The notes beneath the pieces are model-generated. The model searched no databases, was not told where the DNA came from, and saw only the letters and a list, made by a program, of their open reading frames with translations. From contig JAQTIE010000010.1 of NCBI GenBank assembly GCA_029433475.1, positions 186,174 to 250,173 of the forward strand: a DNA stretch of 64,000 nt, in the 5' to 3' direction. Of this stretch, positions 38,255 through 47,650 are shown one piece after another. How positions within the stretch are numbered: the stretch's first letter is position 1; the number at the start of each line of letters is the position of its first letter. The translations under genes were made by a program, and so were the position numbers. Source of the stretch: Neisseriaceae bacterium ESL0693. Its GTDB lineage: Bacteria > Pseudomonadota > Gammaproteobacteria > Burkholderiales > Neisseriaceae.

Positions 38255-38749
38255 TCACTCTGTTTTTTCATGGCTTTTACGCCGCCGTAACCGCCAATGA
38301 GATGCTGATGCCCGCCGCGCCCGCACATCACGCTTACGTTGCCATGCCTGACGGCGCAAGGATACCTGATGCAAAGGCATCGGGGCAGCAATGGTTTTAA
38401 CCGTTGGTTCTGCGATTGATGCAGGATAAGAAGGCATTACTACCGATACGACCTCATCACCGCTGATTTGTCGTTTGAGTGCATCAACCTCACCGCGCAG
38501 ACCGCGCACATTGCCATCTATCTCATGTTGAAATGAACGCGCTGCTGCTTCAATACTGTCGCGCGCTTCCCTGAATTCAGCCACACCGGCCTGAGTGCTG
38601 ATTTCTGTTTTGACATGGCTGATAAAATTCTGGATACGCCCGACCCATAAACCGGTAGTGCGCGCTACTTTGGGTAAGCGCTCAGGCCCCAGCACCACCA
38701 ATGCCACCACAGCAATCAGTAAGATTTCACTCCAGCCCAGACCAAACAT
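38255..38749 (-). CDS. tatB: Sec-independent protein translocase TatB
   Basis: Membrane-anchored partner of TatC (164 aa). MFGLGWSEILLIAVVALVVL forms the N-terminal segment, followed by the FGPERLPK-type motif GPERLPKVARTTG and an amphipathic helix. The C-terminal tail is basic. Length is within the family range. It lies 7 bp after tatA. Confidence 0.93.
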   Translation of the reverse strand: MFGLGWSEILLIAVVALVVLGPERLPKVARTTGLWVGRIQNFISHVKTEISTQAGVAEFREARDSIEAAARSFQHEIDGNVRGLRGEVDALKRQISGDEVVSVVMPSYPASIAEPTVKTIAAPMPLHQVSLRRQAWQRKRDVRARRASASHWRLRRRKSHEKTE

Positions 38750-38756
38750 ACGTTAC

Positions 38757-38966
38757 TTAAGCCTTAGGGTCATCGTTGTCTGATTTCTGATGTTCAATCA
38801 CATCATCTTTTTTGGTTTTTTGCTGCTCACTTTCATTGAGCCCTTGCTTAAAATCGTGCACAGCACCACCCAGGTCTTTGCCGACATTACGCAATTTTTT
38901 AGTACCGAAAATCAAAACCACAATCACCAATACAACGACCCAGTGCCAAATAGAAAGACCGCCCAT
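38757..38966 (-). CDS. tatA: Sec-independent protein translocase TatA
   Basis: Pore-forming Tat subunit, 69 aa. [20 protein letters not shown] is the short membrane segment, followed by [20 protein letters not shown], the amphipathic helix, and a charged tail. The FGTKKL motif is the TatA hallmark. It follows hisE by 67 bp and precedes tatB. Confidence 0.95.
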   Translation of the reverse strand: MGGLSIWHWVVVLVIVVLIFGTKKLRNVGKDLGGAVHDFKQGLNESEQQKTKKDDVIEHQKSDNDDPKA

Positions 38967-39033
38967 TCATCTGTCCTTTACTTCAGTTCATTCTGCCAGA
39001 CTCAATTTTTGTCTGCCGGCGCCAATGATAACA

Positions 39034-39378
39034 TTAATCATGCGGCTGTCGATTGGCTTTTTCTACCAATCCTGAAGTATGCTGTCTGCGCTGTAATTCA
39101 TTTAATACATCTTCAGGGCGCAAACCATGATAGGTTAATAGGACTAGCGTATGAAACCATACATCGGCCACTTCCTTGACCAGATGGGCTTTATCGCCAT
39201 CTTTTGAGGCCATTAATACTTCACCTGCTTCTTCAATCACTTTTTTCAGGATTTTATCTTCGCCCTGATGCAATAACTGCGCCACATAGGAACTATCCGG
39301 ACTGGCCTGCCGGCGCTGTTGCATCACATCGCCCAACTCTGCCAGAATTTGATTTAACTGATCTGATTGCTCAACCAT
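39034..39378 (-). CDS. hisE: Phosphoribosyl-ATP pyrophosphatase
   Basis: Second step of histidine synthesis, removing pyrophosphate from phosphoribosyl-ATP. The 114-aa protein has the MazG-like helical fold with KKVIEEAGEVLMASKDGD and LVKEVADVWFHTLVLL, which carry the acidic metal ligands. It is separate from hisI, unlike the fused enzyme of enterics. It lies 39 bp after hisI in the his run and just before tatABC, with which it could be cotranscribed. Confidence 0.94.
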   Translation of the reverse strand: MVEQSDQLNQILAELGDVMQQRRQASPDSSYVAQLLHQGEDKILKKVIEEAGEVLMASKDGDKAHLVKEVADVWFHTLVLLTYHGLRPEDVLNELQRRQHTSGLVEKANRQPHD

Positions 39379-39417
39379 ATTTTTCTTTCTGAATCATTCA
39401 CTGACCGTCAGACCTTT

Positions 39418-39831
39418 TCAGACATGATGGCTGTCTGCACGGCCATAGATATCCGTTTCTGTTTTGATTACTTTTTCTGTTTCCATCCACTGACCTTGCT
39501 GGTAGCAGCGGTAAAAACAGCTTTGATGCCCGGTATGACAGGCAATGCCGCCCTCTTGTTCTACCAGAAAAACCAATGCATCACCATCGCAATCCAGACG
39601 AATGGCATGGATTTTCTGCTTATGCCCGGATTCCTCACCCTTCAGCCATTGTTTCTGACGGGAACGGCTATAATAATGGGCAAAACCGGTTAATAATGTC
39701 TCCTGCAATGCTTCAGCATTCAGCCACGCCACCATTAATACCTGCAAACTGTCCTTGTCCTGTACCACAGCACAGACCAACCCGTTTTCATTCCATTTAA
39801 CCGCCTCTAAAACAGCCTGATCAACCACCAA
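39418..39831 (-). CDS. hisI: Phosphoribosyl-AMP cyclohydrolase
   Basis: Third step of histidine synthesis, opening the adenine ring. The 137-aa protein has [37 protein letters not shown] and the metal-binding [22 protein letters not shown] with cysteine and aspartate ligands. Downstream of hisF by 24 bp. A free-standing enzyme, not fused to hisE. Confidence 0.95.
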   Translation of the reverse strand: MVVDQAVLEAVKWNENGLVCAVVQDKDSLQVLMVAWLNAEALQETLLTGFAHYYSRSRQKQWLKGEESGHKQKIHAIRLDCDGDALVFLVEQEGGIACHTGHQSCFYRCYQQGQWMETEKVIKTETDIYGRADSHHV

Positions 39832-39855
39832 TGCACTACTCCCTGAACGATTATA

Positions 39856-40626
39856 TTAAACAATCCGCATTTCGATACCGGCTGACTGCATGGCCTTTTT
39901 CGCTTCTTTGATACTGATTTCACCAAAATGAAAAATACTGGCTGCCAGCACAGCATCGGCATGGCCGACAGTAATGCCTTCAATCAGATGATCAATGCTG
40001 CCTACACCGCCAGAAGCAATCACCGGAACGCTGACCGCATCACTGATGGCACGAGTAAGCGGCAGATTAAAACCGGCTTTGGTACCATCACGATCCATAC
40101 TGGTTAATAAAATCTCACCAGCGCCGCGCTGCGCCATTTCCTGCGCCCAGGCCACGGCATCAAGCTCAGTCCGCCGGCGCCCGCCATGGGTAAACACAGC
40201 CCACTTGCTATTATCATCATTGACTGCTTTGGCATCAATCGCCACCACAATCGCCTGACGCCCAAAAAACTGGCTGGCCTCATTCACCAAATCGGGATTA
40301 ACCACCGCCGCGCTATTGATGGATACTTTATCAGCGCCAGCATTCAACAGCCGGCGCACATCGGCCACTGAGCGCACCCCGCCGCCGACAGTCAGAGGAA
40401 TAAATACCGCACTGGCTACCGCCTCGATCACACTTAAAATGGTATCGCGGTTATCGGTACTGGCGGTAATGTCCAGAAAAGTGATTTCATCTGCGCCTTC
40501 ATCATTATAACGTTTAGCCACCGCCACCGGATCACCGGCATCGCGCAAATCAATGAAATTAACCCCCTTCACTACCCGGCCGTTATTCACGTCCAGACAA
40601 GGAATGACTCTTTTTGCCAAGGCCAC
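39856..40626 (-). CDS. hisF: Imidazole glycerol phosphate synthase, cyclase subunit
   Basis: (beta-alpha)8 barrel that takes ammonia from HisH to make imidazole glycerol phosphate and AICAR. Catalytic aspartates sit in [17 protein letters not shown] (Asp11) and in [10 protein letters not shown] (near residue 130). Other barrel motifs are [18 protein letters not shown] and [13 protein letters not shown]. The 256-aa length is normal. Its partner hisH lies 1.8 kb upstream, beyond hisA. Confidence 0.95.
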   Translation of the reverse strand: MALAKRVIPCLDVNNGRVVKGVNFIDLRDAGDPVAVAKRYNDEGADEITFLDITASTDNRDTILSVIEAVASAVFIPLTVGGGVRSVADVRRLLNAGADKVSINSAAVVNPDLVNEASQFFGRQAIVVAIDAKAVNDDNSKWAVFTHGGRRRTELDAVAWAQEMAQRGAGEILLTSMDRDGTKAGFNLPLTRAISDAVSVPVIASGGVGSIDHLIEGITVGHADAVLAASIFHFGEISIKEAKKAMQSAGIEMRIV

Positions 40627-40676
40627 AGCATTTCTCCCCGTTTTTGCTGTTTTTGAATTTGTCCACTCAGACTAAC

Positions 40677-40994
40677 TCAGACTATATAAGTATGAACCCA
40701 TTGGGGTAAATATAACTGAAAATAATAAAATAATACAGCCACAATCAACGCATAAATGGCGGCACTGATGTTACTCAGACACACTACCTCTATCCACCAC
40801 ATGGCCATAAAAACACTGAACCACAATATACCCCAGGTACATAACCATGCCATATTTATTTCCGGTATAGTCCGGTCAGACAGGTAATATATTGCCATGA
40901 GAATAAATGTAAATAAAAAGGATTCAATAAAAGCAGATTTTTTATGGCCAAACCGCAACAATAGCCAAATACCCAAAATCAACGCACCTAGCAT
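40677..40994 (-). CDS. Hypothetical small membrane protein
   Basis: A 105-aa hydrophobic protein with three or four membrane segments (ALILGIWLLLRFG, FLFTFILMAIYYL, MAWLCTWGILWFSVFMAMWW, ALIVAVLFYYFQLYL) and few charged residues. AAAGGAG lies seven bases before the ATG, so it is probably translated. It sits inside the his gene series, 50 bp upstream of hisF on the same strand, and could share its transcript. No family is recognised and no tie to histidine is visible. Confidence 0.65.
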   Translation of the reverse strand: MLGALILGIWLLLRFGHKKSAFIESFLFTFILMAIYYLSDRTIPEINMAWLCTWGILWFSVFMAMWWIEVVCLSNISAAIYALIVAVLFYYFQLYLPQWVHTYIV

Positions 40995-41568
40995 TACTTA
41001 CTCCTTTTCATTTAGAAAATAAATACTGTGTAAATATCTGAATCAACCTTAATTTAAATATCGCTGTTTACTGCATCACTGATTAAATGAATATCCACTC
41101 ATGAATAAAGAATCAACAAAAAATATTCTATATGGATATATAAATAATATTTTTATATTAATATACATAATCTATATTATCAATATTTTAAAATACATTA
41201 ATAATATCCTGATTACCCATTCTCTATTATGATTCTATTAATAATTTTTTATTTATCTTTTTAAAATGAGTAATAATCAAAACACAAACAGACACATAGG
41301 TATATCATTGATATCCATACAGATACAAGATCATGTTAAATATATTCCATATAAAAATCAATGATATATTTTATAATCAAAGGTATTTTTAATCAGTATT
41401 TTCCGCCATCAGCGGGTATGGTTTCAATCATTCATATAGCAATATCATCAGGATAATTCATGATAAATTCAGTGATTATTACTTAGTGATTTTACATAAT
41501 TTATCATAATATTTTTAATTTATGTGGCAATTAATATCAATTTAACTGATTAATTACGGCCAAAGCAA
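40995..41568. other. Intergenic, extremely AT-rich
   Basis: About 570 bp that interrupts the his genes. It probably carries the promoter of the small membrane protein and hisF-I-E. A 43-codon plus-strand ATG frame at 41101-41232 is almost all A/T codons and has no RBS, so it is not called. Confidence 0.4.
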
Positions 41569-42321
41569 TTAATCGTCCAAGTCTGAGCACCACTGATCAG
41601 CCGCCTGCTGCGCCCTGGCAAAATCCAGACTGCCTTCATAAATGGCACGACCCGTAATGGCACCGATAATATGATGATTAGCCACCTGACACAGCGCTTT
41701 TACGTCATCCAGATGACTCACACCTCCCGAAGCGATCACCGGAATATTGATGGCATCGGCCAATTGGCAAGTGGCCTGAATATTCACTCCGTTCATCATA
41801 CCGTCACGGCCGATATCGGTATAAATAATACTGTCCACACCTGCCGCATCAAACCGCTGAGCCAGATCAGTCGCACGATGTTCAGTAATCTGCGCCCAGC
41901 CATTAATGGCTACCCAACCCTCTTTAGCGTCCAGCCCCACAATAATTTGTCCGGGAAACAGACGACAGGCCTCTTCAACCAAATGCGGGTCTTTCACTGC
42001 CGCCGTACCAATGATGACGTATTGCAGCCCCATGGCCAGATATTTTTCAATCGTAGCCAGATCGCGAATACCACCCCCCAATTGTACCGGCACAGAAGCA
42101 GGCACTTCAGCCAGAATGGCTTTAATGGCGGTGAGATTCTGTGGTTTTCCGGCAAAGGCACCATCCAGGTCAACCAGATGCAACCGTCTGGCACCTTGTG
42201 CACACCAGTGTTGTGCCATTTGTGCCGGCTGATCAGAAAACACCGTGGCTTCATGCATCAGCCCTTGTTTTAAACGCACACACTGGCCTTCTTTCAGATC
42301 AATGGCAGGAATCAGTAACAT
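41569..42321 (-). CDS. hisA: ProFAR isomerase
   Basis: Amadori rearrangement step of histidine synthesis in a (beta-alpha)8 barrel. Catalytic aspartates are in [16 protein letters not shown] (Asp8) and [12 protein letters not shown] (near residue 130). Further motifs are [18 protein letters not shown] and [12 protein letters not shown]. The ATG at 42321 gives 250 aa, the usual length; an upstream TTG at 42336 has no RBS. hisH lies 67 bp upstream. Confidence 0.95.
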   Translation of the reverse strand: MLLIPAIDLKEGQCVRLKQGLMHEATVFSDQPAQMAQHWCAQGARRLHLVDLDGAFAGKPQNLTAIKAILAEVPASVPVQLGGGIRDLATIEKYLAMGLQYVIIGTAAVKDPHLVEEACRLFPGQIIVGLDAKEGWVAINGWAQITEHRATDLAQRFDAAGVDSIIYTDIGRDGMMNGVNIQATCQLADAINIPVIASGGVSHLDDVKALCQVANHHIIGAITGRAIYEGSLDFARAQQAADQWCSDLDD

Positions 42322-42388
42322 ATCAGACCCGATCAAATCAATATCATTAAAATTAAATAAAAAACAAGGTTACAACAACACTATCCCG

Positions 42389-43039
42389 CTAAACCGTACC
42401 GTCCCAGCGTAGAAAATTAGCCAATAACTGCAAACCGGCCTGATAGCTTTTTTCTACATGAAACTGAGTGGCAAACACATTGTCTTGTCCGACAATACAG
42501 GCAAATTCATGGCCGTAATCACTGTTGGCCAGCACAATAGCCTGATTTTCCGGTGCAAAATAATAGCTATGGACAAAATAAAACCATTCGTCCTGATCAA
42601 TCCGGCTAAAAAGCGGATGAGGCTGAGTCTGATGCACACGATTCCAGCCCATATGCGGTACTTTTAAACGCCCACCCTGCGCAGTCTGTAGATTGGCATC
42701 AAACTGTCTGACCTGACCCTCAAACCAGCCCAGACACGCCATGTGGCCTTCTTCACTGTGTTCAAACAATAATTGAGCGCCCACGCAAATACCCAGAAAT
42801 GGCTTCTGGGTTAATGCTTCTTCCAAAGCCTGCCCCAAACCGCTGCTGTGCAAAGCCGCCATACAATCCGGTATGGCACCCTGACCCGGGAAAATCACCT
42901 TATCTGCCTGACGTATTTTTTCAGCATCATTCGTTAATTGTATGTGTATATTGGCCGCATCAAACTGCCCGGCAGTCTGCACTGATTTTAAAACTGAATG
43001 CAGATTGCCCATACCATAATCAACAATAGCCACGTTCAT
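42389..43039 (-). CDS. hisH: Imidazole glycerol phosphate synthase, glutamine amidotransferase subunit
   Basis: Class I glutaminase that supplies ammonia to HisF. MNVAIVDYGMGNLHSVLKS opens the protein; the nucleophile cysteine is in FLGICVGAQLLFEHSEEG, and the His-Glu pair is in FATQFHVEKSYQAG. The ATG at 43039 (216 aa) is the conserved start; the open frame runs to 43057. It is separated from hisB by the glutamate transporter genes. Glutamine is its substrate. Confidence 0.95.
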   Translation of the reverse strand: MNVAIVDYGMGNLHSVLKSVQTAGQFDAANIHIQLTNDAEKIRQADKVIFPGQGAIPDCMAALHSSGLGQALEEALTQKPFLGICVGAQLLFEHSEEGHMACLGWFEGQVRQFDANLQTAQGGRLKVPHMGWNRVHQTQPHPLFSRIDQDEWFYFVHSYYFAPENQAIVLANSDYGHEFACIVGQDNVFATQFHVEKSYQAGLQLLANFLRWDGTV

Positions 43040-43121
43040 TATCATGCGCTGACACAATTCATAAAAAATTTAGCTTCATTTCTGCCTGAATTCAGGCAGA
43101 ATTTAATGTATGGTGATTAAA

Positions 43122-43868
43122 TCAATGGTTAAGAATCTTAGACAGAAACCGTTGTACCCGCTCTCCGCGCTGAGTATTGAAAAACTCATCTTTAGTACAG
43201 TTTTCCACAATCTGCCCCTGATCCATAAACATGACACGGCTGGCTACCTGACGGGCAAAACCCATTTCATGCGTCACGCACATCATGGTCATGCCTTCGC
43301 GTGCCAATGACACCATCACATCCAGCACTTCATTAATCATTTCCGGATCCAGCGCCGATGTCGGTTCATCAAACAGCATGGCAATCGGATCCATACTCAA
43401 CGCGCGGGCAATAGCCACCCGCTGCTGCTGGCCGCCGGATAACTCAGACGGATATTTATGCGCATGGGCACTTAAACCCACCCGGTCAAGATAATCCAAT
43501 CCTTTTTTGCGCGCCTCTTCCTTACTGCGTTTTAATACTTTGATCTGGGCAATGGTCAGATTATCTGTAATGCTTAAATGCGGAAACAGTTCAAAATGCT
43601 GAAACACCATGCCCACACGGCTGCGCAATTGGGTCAGATCGGTTTTAGGATCATTCACCTGAGTATTTTCTATGGTGATGCTGCCTTTCTGAAAGGGTTC
43701 CAGACCATTAACGCATTTGATCAGCGTGGATTTGCCTGAACCGGAAGGGCCACACACCACTACCACATCACCTTTATGGATTTCGGTACTGCAATCGGTT
43801 AATACCTGAAAATCGCCATACCATTTACTGACATCTTTAATTTCAATCATCACAGGTTGTTCTGACAT
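43122..43868 (-). CDS. gltL: Glutamate/aspartate ABC transporter, ATPase (GltL type)
   Basis: ATP-binding subunit of a polar amino-acid importer, 248 aa. Walker A is GPSGSGKSTL, the Q loop GMVFQHFELFPHL, the signature LSGGQQQRVA, Walker B AMLFDEPTSALDPE and the switch histidine in CVTHEMGF. The last gene of a four-gene unit gltI-J-K-L on the minus strand. Neighbouring genes and the close GltI match support glutamate/aspartate as substrate. Confidence 0.87.
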   Translation of the reverse strand: MSEQPVMIEIKDVSKWYGDFQVLTDCSTEIHKGDVVVVCGPSGSGKSTLIKCVNGLEPFQKGSITIENTQVNDPKTDLTQLRSRVGMVFQHFELFPHLSITDNLTIAQIKVLKRSKEEARKKGLDYLDRVGLSAHAHKYPSELSGGQQQRVAIARALSMDPIAMLFDEPTSALDPEMINEVLDVMVSLAREGMTMMCVTHEMGFARQVASRVMFMDQGQIVENCTKDEFFNTQRGERVQRFLSKILNH

Positions 43869-43880
43869 TCACACCACTCC

Positions 43881-44555
43881 CTAAATATGCATTTTCTTCT
43901 GAAGACGTTTCACACCATAGCTACAGATTGTGCTGATAATAAAATAAACCACACCGGCAAAAATAATGTATTGCGATAATTCACCCATAGACTGCCCGCG
44001 TACGATTGCTGCACCGAAAAAATCAACCAGACCAATGGACACAACCAAGGTAGTATCCTGAAACAGAATAATACTTTCCTGCAACAATAATGGCGTCATT
44101 TTGCGGAATGCCTGCGGCAGAATAACCAGACGCATAGACTGACCATAAGTCATGCCCAGTGCTTTGGCTGCATTGATCTGACCTTTGGGAATCGATTGAA
44201 TCCCTGCCCGAACCACTTCAGAAAAATAAGCGGATTCAAAAATCAGAAAGGCCATAACACCGGCAGCAAAAGCGGTATTAAAATTAAGATAGCCCCCTGT
44301 AATCAGGTGATACATTAAAGGTACTGCATAATACAGCCAGATAATGGTCAGTAGTTTGGGGATGGAACGAAACAGATTCACATATATTGTCGCCAGCCAT
44401 GCCAATGGTTTGATGGTGGATTGTCTGGCCATGGCCAATAATGTGCCCAGCATACAACCGCCCACAATCGCCAGTACAGTAATTTCAACGGTAATCTTCG
44501 CGCCTGCCCATAAACCCGGGGCAGCTGCTGAGAGTTCCTGTAGACCGAAAGCCAT
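43881..44555 (-). CDS. gltK: Glutamate/aspartate ABC transporter, permease (GltK type)
   Basis: Inner-membrane permease of 224 aa, His/Glu/Gln/Arg/opine family. The ATPase-contact (EAA) loop is ESAYFSEVVRAGIQSIPKGQ followed by AAKALGM. Five segments are predicted. It pairs with the GltJ-type permease; gap to gltJ is 11 bp and to gltL 12 bp. Confidence 0.87.
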   Translation of the reverse strand: MAFGLQELSAAAPGLWAGAKITVEITVLAIVGGCMLGTLLAMARQSTIKPLAWLATIYVNLFRSIPKLLTIIWLYYAVPLMYHLITGGYLNFNTAFAAGVMAFLIFESAYFSEVVRAGIQSIPKGQINAAKALGMTYGQSMRLVILPQAFRKMTPLLLQESIILFQDTTLVVSIGLVDFFGAAIVRGQSMGELSQYIIFAGVVYFIISTICSYGVKRLQKKMHI

Positions 44556-44566
44556 GATTATTTCTC

Positions 44567-45301
44567 CTATTTACCTGAGCCCACAATACGATAACGCCGC
44601 TCAAGATAAGCCATCAGACCAAACAGCAGCATATTAATCACCACGTAAACAATCGTGGCATAAGTATAAATTTCAAAATTGCTTTGTGAATACTCGGCAA
44701 TGGTTTTGGTCTGGCTGATGAGTTCAGGCACACCCACCAAAGAAGCAATGGAAGCATTTTTAAAGCAATTGGTCAGTTCAGAGCCCAAGGGCGGCAGAAT
44801 CACGCGGAACGCCTGCGGTAATAACACCAGCCGATATACTTTGGCGGTTGAAAAACCGAGTGCATAAGCCGCCTGCGCCTGACCGCGCGGCAAAGACTGA
44901 ATACCCGTGCGTACCAGTTCACACACGCGCGCCGCGGTAAATAACCCCAGCCCCACAGACGCCGAAATCAAAGCAGAATGACCGGGACTCAAATCAAAAT
45001 ACCACCAGTTTCTCAAGCCTGAAGGCATATAATTCGGTACCACGTAATACCAGAAAAACAATTGCACCAGTAAAGGTACATTACGGAATAAAGTCACATA
45101 GGCACCGGCAATCCGCTGCATCAGTGATGACGGTAATGTACGCATGATGCCAAGCATTGTGCCCAGCAATAACGCCAGACCCCAGGCAATAATGCCAATC
45201 AAAAACAACCAGCCTATGCCAGACAGCAACCAGTCTAAATAAATCTGCTGGCCGACACCGGTGTGATCAAACAACACACCCCAATTCCAGGAATAGCCCA
45301 C
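44567..45301 (-). CDS. gltJ: Glutamate/aspartate ABC transporter, permease (GltJ type)
   Basis: Permease of 244 aa. Opens MGYSWNWGVLFDHTGVGQQI as in enterobacterial GltJ, with the EAA-type loop ARVCELVRTGIQSLPRGQAQ and FKNASIASLVGVPEL. The start is GTG at 45301 with AAGGA seven bases upstream. It lies 110 bp after the binding-protein gene. Confidence 0.88.
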   Translation of the reverse strand: MGYSWNWGVLFDHTGVGQQIYLDWLLSGIGWLFLIGIIAWGLALLLGTMLGIMRTLPSSLMQRIAGAYVTLFRNVPLLVQLFFWYYVVPNYMPSGLRNWWYFDLSPGHSALISASVGLGLFTAARVCELVRTGIQSLPRGQAQAAYALGFSTAKVYRLVLLPQAFRVILPPLGSELTNCFKNASIASLVGVPELISQTKTIAEYSQSNFEIYTYATIVYVVINMLLFGLMAYLERRYRIVGSGK

Positions 45302-45412
45302 ACTGTTATCCTTTTAAAACCATTTTTGTGTTCATCAGATACTGGCTGACGGGTGGTTTCATGGCTTAATCCACACCACCTCATCAGTTACAGTCACTAT
45401 AAAAGCAATGCC

Positions 45413-46333
45413 TTATACTGGCTGATCAGTGGGATGTTCAAAAATATTTTTCAATTGCTCTGACATGGGGAATTGCAGATTAATGCCTTTGGGTGCAATC
45501 GGTTCTTCAAACCAGGTATGGTAGATCTGATTGATCTGGCCGCTTTGATAAACTTTTTGCAGTGCGCCATCAACAACCGCCTTAAACGCCGGATCATTTT
45601 TACGTATCATGCAGCCATAACGTTCAAATGACATGGGTTCACCCACAATAACCCATTTATCCGGTTGCGCCGCCTTGGCGCGCTCACCGGCCAAAAGTAC
45701 ATCATCCATCATGAACGCCTGTGCGCGCCCGTTTTGCAGCATCAGAAAGGCTTCGCTATGTTCTTTAGCTGAAATAATATTCATACTGAGGCGTTGTTGT
45801 TCGTTATAAGCCCGCAACAAACGCTCTGAAGTTGTGCCGGCCGTGGTCACCACGGTTTTGCCACTCAGATCGGCAAAACCCTTGATGCCGGAATTTTTGT
45901 CCACCATCAGCCGTGTGCCCACTTCAAAAAACGCATCTGAAAAATCAACCTGTTTGGCTCGTTCAGCATTATTGGTGGTAGAGCCGCACTCGATATCTAC
46001 TGAGCCATTCAGCACCAGGGGAATACGGTTTTGAGAAGTGACTGAAGCATAGCGGATTTTCAAATCGGGCATATTCAGTTTTTCCTTAACCGCATCCACA
46101 ATCTTCAATTGCAGATCATGCGCATAGCCTACCGGTTGTTCTGGCTGATTGGCAATATAGGAAAAAGGTACTGAAGAATCACGATATCCCAGCACAATGG
46201 TGCCCGAATCCTTGATTTTTTGTAATGTATCCATGCGGCTGGCAGATGATGTCTTGTCACCACCACAGGCGCTGAGCATGCTCACTGCCAAAAGAGCCGT
46301 CAATATTAATGTTTTACGTTTCAAATGATACAT
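45413..46333 (-). CDS. gltI: Glutamate/aspartate-binding protein (GltI type), lipoprotein
   Basis: Solute-binding protein of the importer. It follows E. coli GltI through VLGYRDSSVPFSYI, VTSQNRIPLVLNGSVDIECG, STTNNAERAKQVDFSDAFF, TTAGTTSERLL and AFMMDDVLLAGERAK. The signal peptide ends in the lipobox LSACGG, so it is probably lipid-anchored, unlike the soluble E. coli form. The ATG at 46333 (306 aa) has AAGGA about 9 bases upstream; the frame opens 7 codons earlier, across that RBS. Confidence 0.88.
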   Translation of the reverse strand: MYHLKRKTLILTALLAVSMLSACGGDKTSSASRMDTLQKIKDSGTIVLGYRDSSVPFSYIANQPEQPVGYAHDLQLKIVDAVKEKLNMPDLKIRYASVTSQNRIPLVLNGSVDIECGSTTNNAERAKQVDFSDAFFEVGTRLMVDKNSGIKGFADLSGKTVVTTAGTTSERLLRAYNEQQRLSMNIISAKEHSEAFLMLQNGRAQAFMMDDVLLAGERAKAAQPDKWVIVGEPMSFERYGCMIRKNDPAFKAVVDGALQKVYQSGQINQIYHTWFEEPIAPKGINLQFPMSEQLKNIFEHPTDQPV

Positions 46334-46538
46334 GCTGCTATTCCTTACACTCATTATAGACTACTTATTTCTACGTAATTGACATCAAATTAGCCAGATG
46401 CCGGTTACCCCAGTTAATCAAGACTTAACCATCAAATTATCCTGTCATTTACCAAAAATACGGCCAGAATCATGACAGTTATTATCACCATATGTGATTA
46501 AAATGATGTTTTTATACCACTAATTTCTCTTTTTTTGA

Positions 46539-46577
46539 ATTTTAGAAAACTAAACTTTAAGTTTAGTTTTCTAAAAT
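46539..46577. repeat. 39-bp perfect palindrome between hisB and gltI
   Basis: Arms of 19 bases with one central T: ATTTTAGAAAACTAAACTT and its exact complement on the other side. It lies 84 bp past the hisB stop and about 205 bp before the gltI start. A U-rich tract does not follow on either strand, so it may be a terminator of unusual type, a cruciform or a dimeric protein site. Confidence 0.6.
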
Positions 46578-46660
46578 ACGTAAACAATTTATCTTAATAT
46601 GATTGATTGATCAATACAGATGAGCGCTAAAATGGATCTTTGTGCTCAAATCAAATAAAA

Positions 46661-47254
46661 CTAAGCAGTCAAAGTACCCTTGGTAGACGGTGTCTGGTCT
46701 TTCATTCTTTCATCCTCAGTCACCGCCATGCGTAACGCCCGGCCAAAAGCTTTAAAAATGGTTTCCGCCTGATGATGGGCATTACGGCCACGCAAATTAT
46801 CTATATGCAATGTCAGCATGGCATGGTTGACCAGACCATGAAAAAACTCACTGAATAAATCCACATCAAAGTGACCAATCCGGGCACGACTGAAATCAAC
46901 CTCATACACCAGCCCCGGCCGTCCTGAAAGATCAAGCACCACCCGGCTTAAAGATTCATCCAGAGGCACATAACTATGGCCATAGCGGCAAATGCCCTTT
47001 TTATCGCCTAGCGCCTCTTTTAATGCCTGACCTAAAGTAATGCCAATATCTTCAACCGCATGATGGTCATCAATATGCAAATCTCCCCGACAACGAACCG
47101 ACAAATCAATCAGGCCATGATGTGCTACCTGATCCAGCATATGCTCTAAAAAAGGAATACCGGTATCAAACTGACCTATTCCACTGCCATCCAGATTAAT
47201 GCTGACTTCAATCTGGGTTTCCTTGGTATTGCGGACAACAGTAGCAGTACGCAT
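46661..47254 (-). CDS. hisB: Imidazoleglycerol-phosphate dehydratase
   Basis: Sixth step of histidine synthesis. This is the single-function 197-aa form, without the phosphatase domain of enteric HisB. Mn-binding motifs are [28 protein letters not shown] and ARNAHHQAE-type [22 protein letters not shown] precedes the ATG. It heads the minus-strand his/glt series and is separated from gltI by 327 bp and a palindrome. Confidence 0.96.
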   Translation of the reverse strand: MRTATVVRNTKETQIEVSINLDGSGIGQFDTGIPFLEHMLDQVAHHGLIDLSVRCRGDLHIDDHHAVEDIGITLGQALKEALGDKKGICRYGHSYVPLDESLSRVVLDLSGRPGLVYEVDFSRARIGHFDVDLFSEFFHGLVNHAMLTLHIDNLRGRNAHHQAETIFKAFGRALRMAVTEDERMKDQTPSTKGTLTA

Positions 47255-47650
47255 GTGTATTCACTCCTTATTCATGCCCTAATACAGACAACAAAAATTG
47301 CATCCATACATTATTCTTCATGCTTTAGCCAAACCGGAATACAGGTTTAGCATTAACTGAATATAACATAATTTTCGAATCCCAAAGATTAACACCGAAT
47401 GCAGAATTAATCTAAGAAAATTGTAACGTATGCATTTTTTGATGAACATTACTCTTGTTTTCAATCATATAGCATTAAAATAGATCGTCATCAAACTTAT
47501 CTTTGCCGTATTCACCTGATGAATCAATCACTACAAACTTAATCAATCCAATGACATTTTTAAATAATATTTAAAATCAATACTTGCTTTCAAACACAAT
47601 GACTACATATTAATTGAAGTCTATATCTTTCTTATTTATATTGATAAATT
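47255..47650. other. Divergent promoter region hisB/phoH
   Basis: Nearly 400 bp, AT-rich, between two divergent genes. It should hold both promoters. No leader peptide rich in histidine codons, riboswitch or repeat was noticed. Confidence 0.4.

Noticed and set aside
41101-41232. 43-aa plus-strand ATG frame
   Set aside because: Almost entirely A/T codons (Ile, Asn, Tyr) in very AT-rich DNA, with no RBS.
47255-47650. Histidine attenuator before hisB
   Set aside because: No ORF with a run of His codons and no terminator were found.
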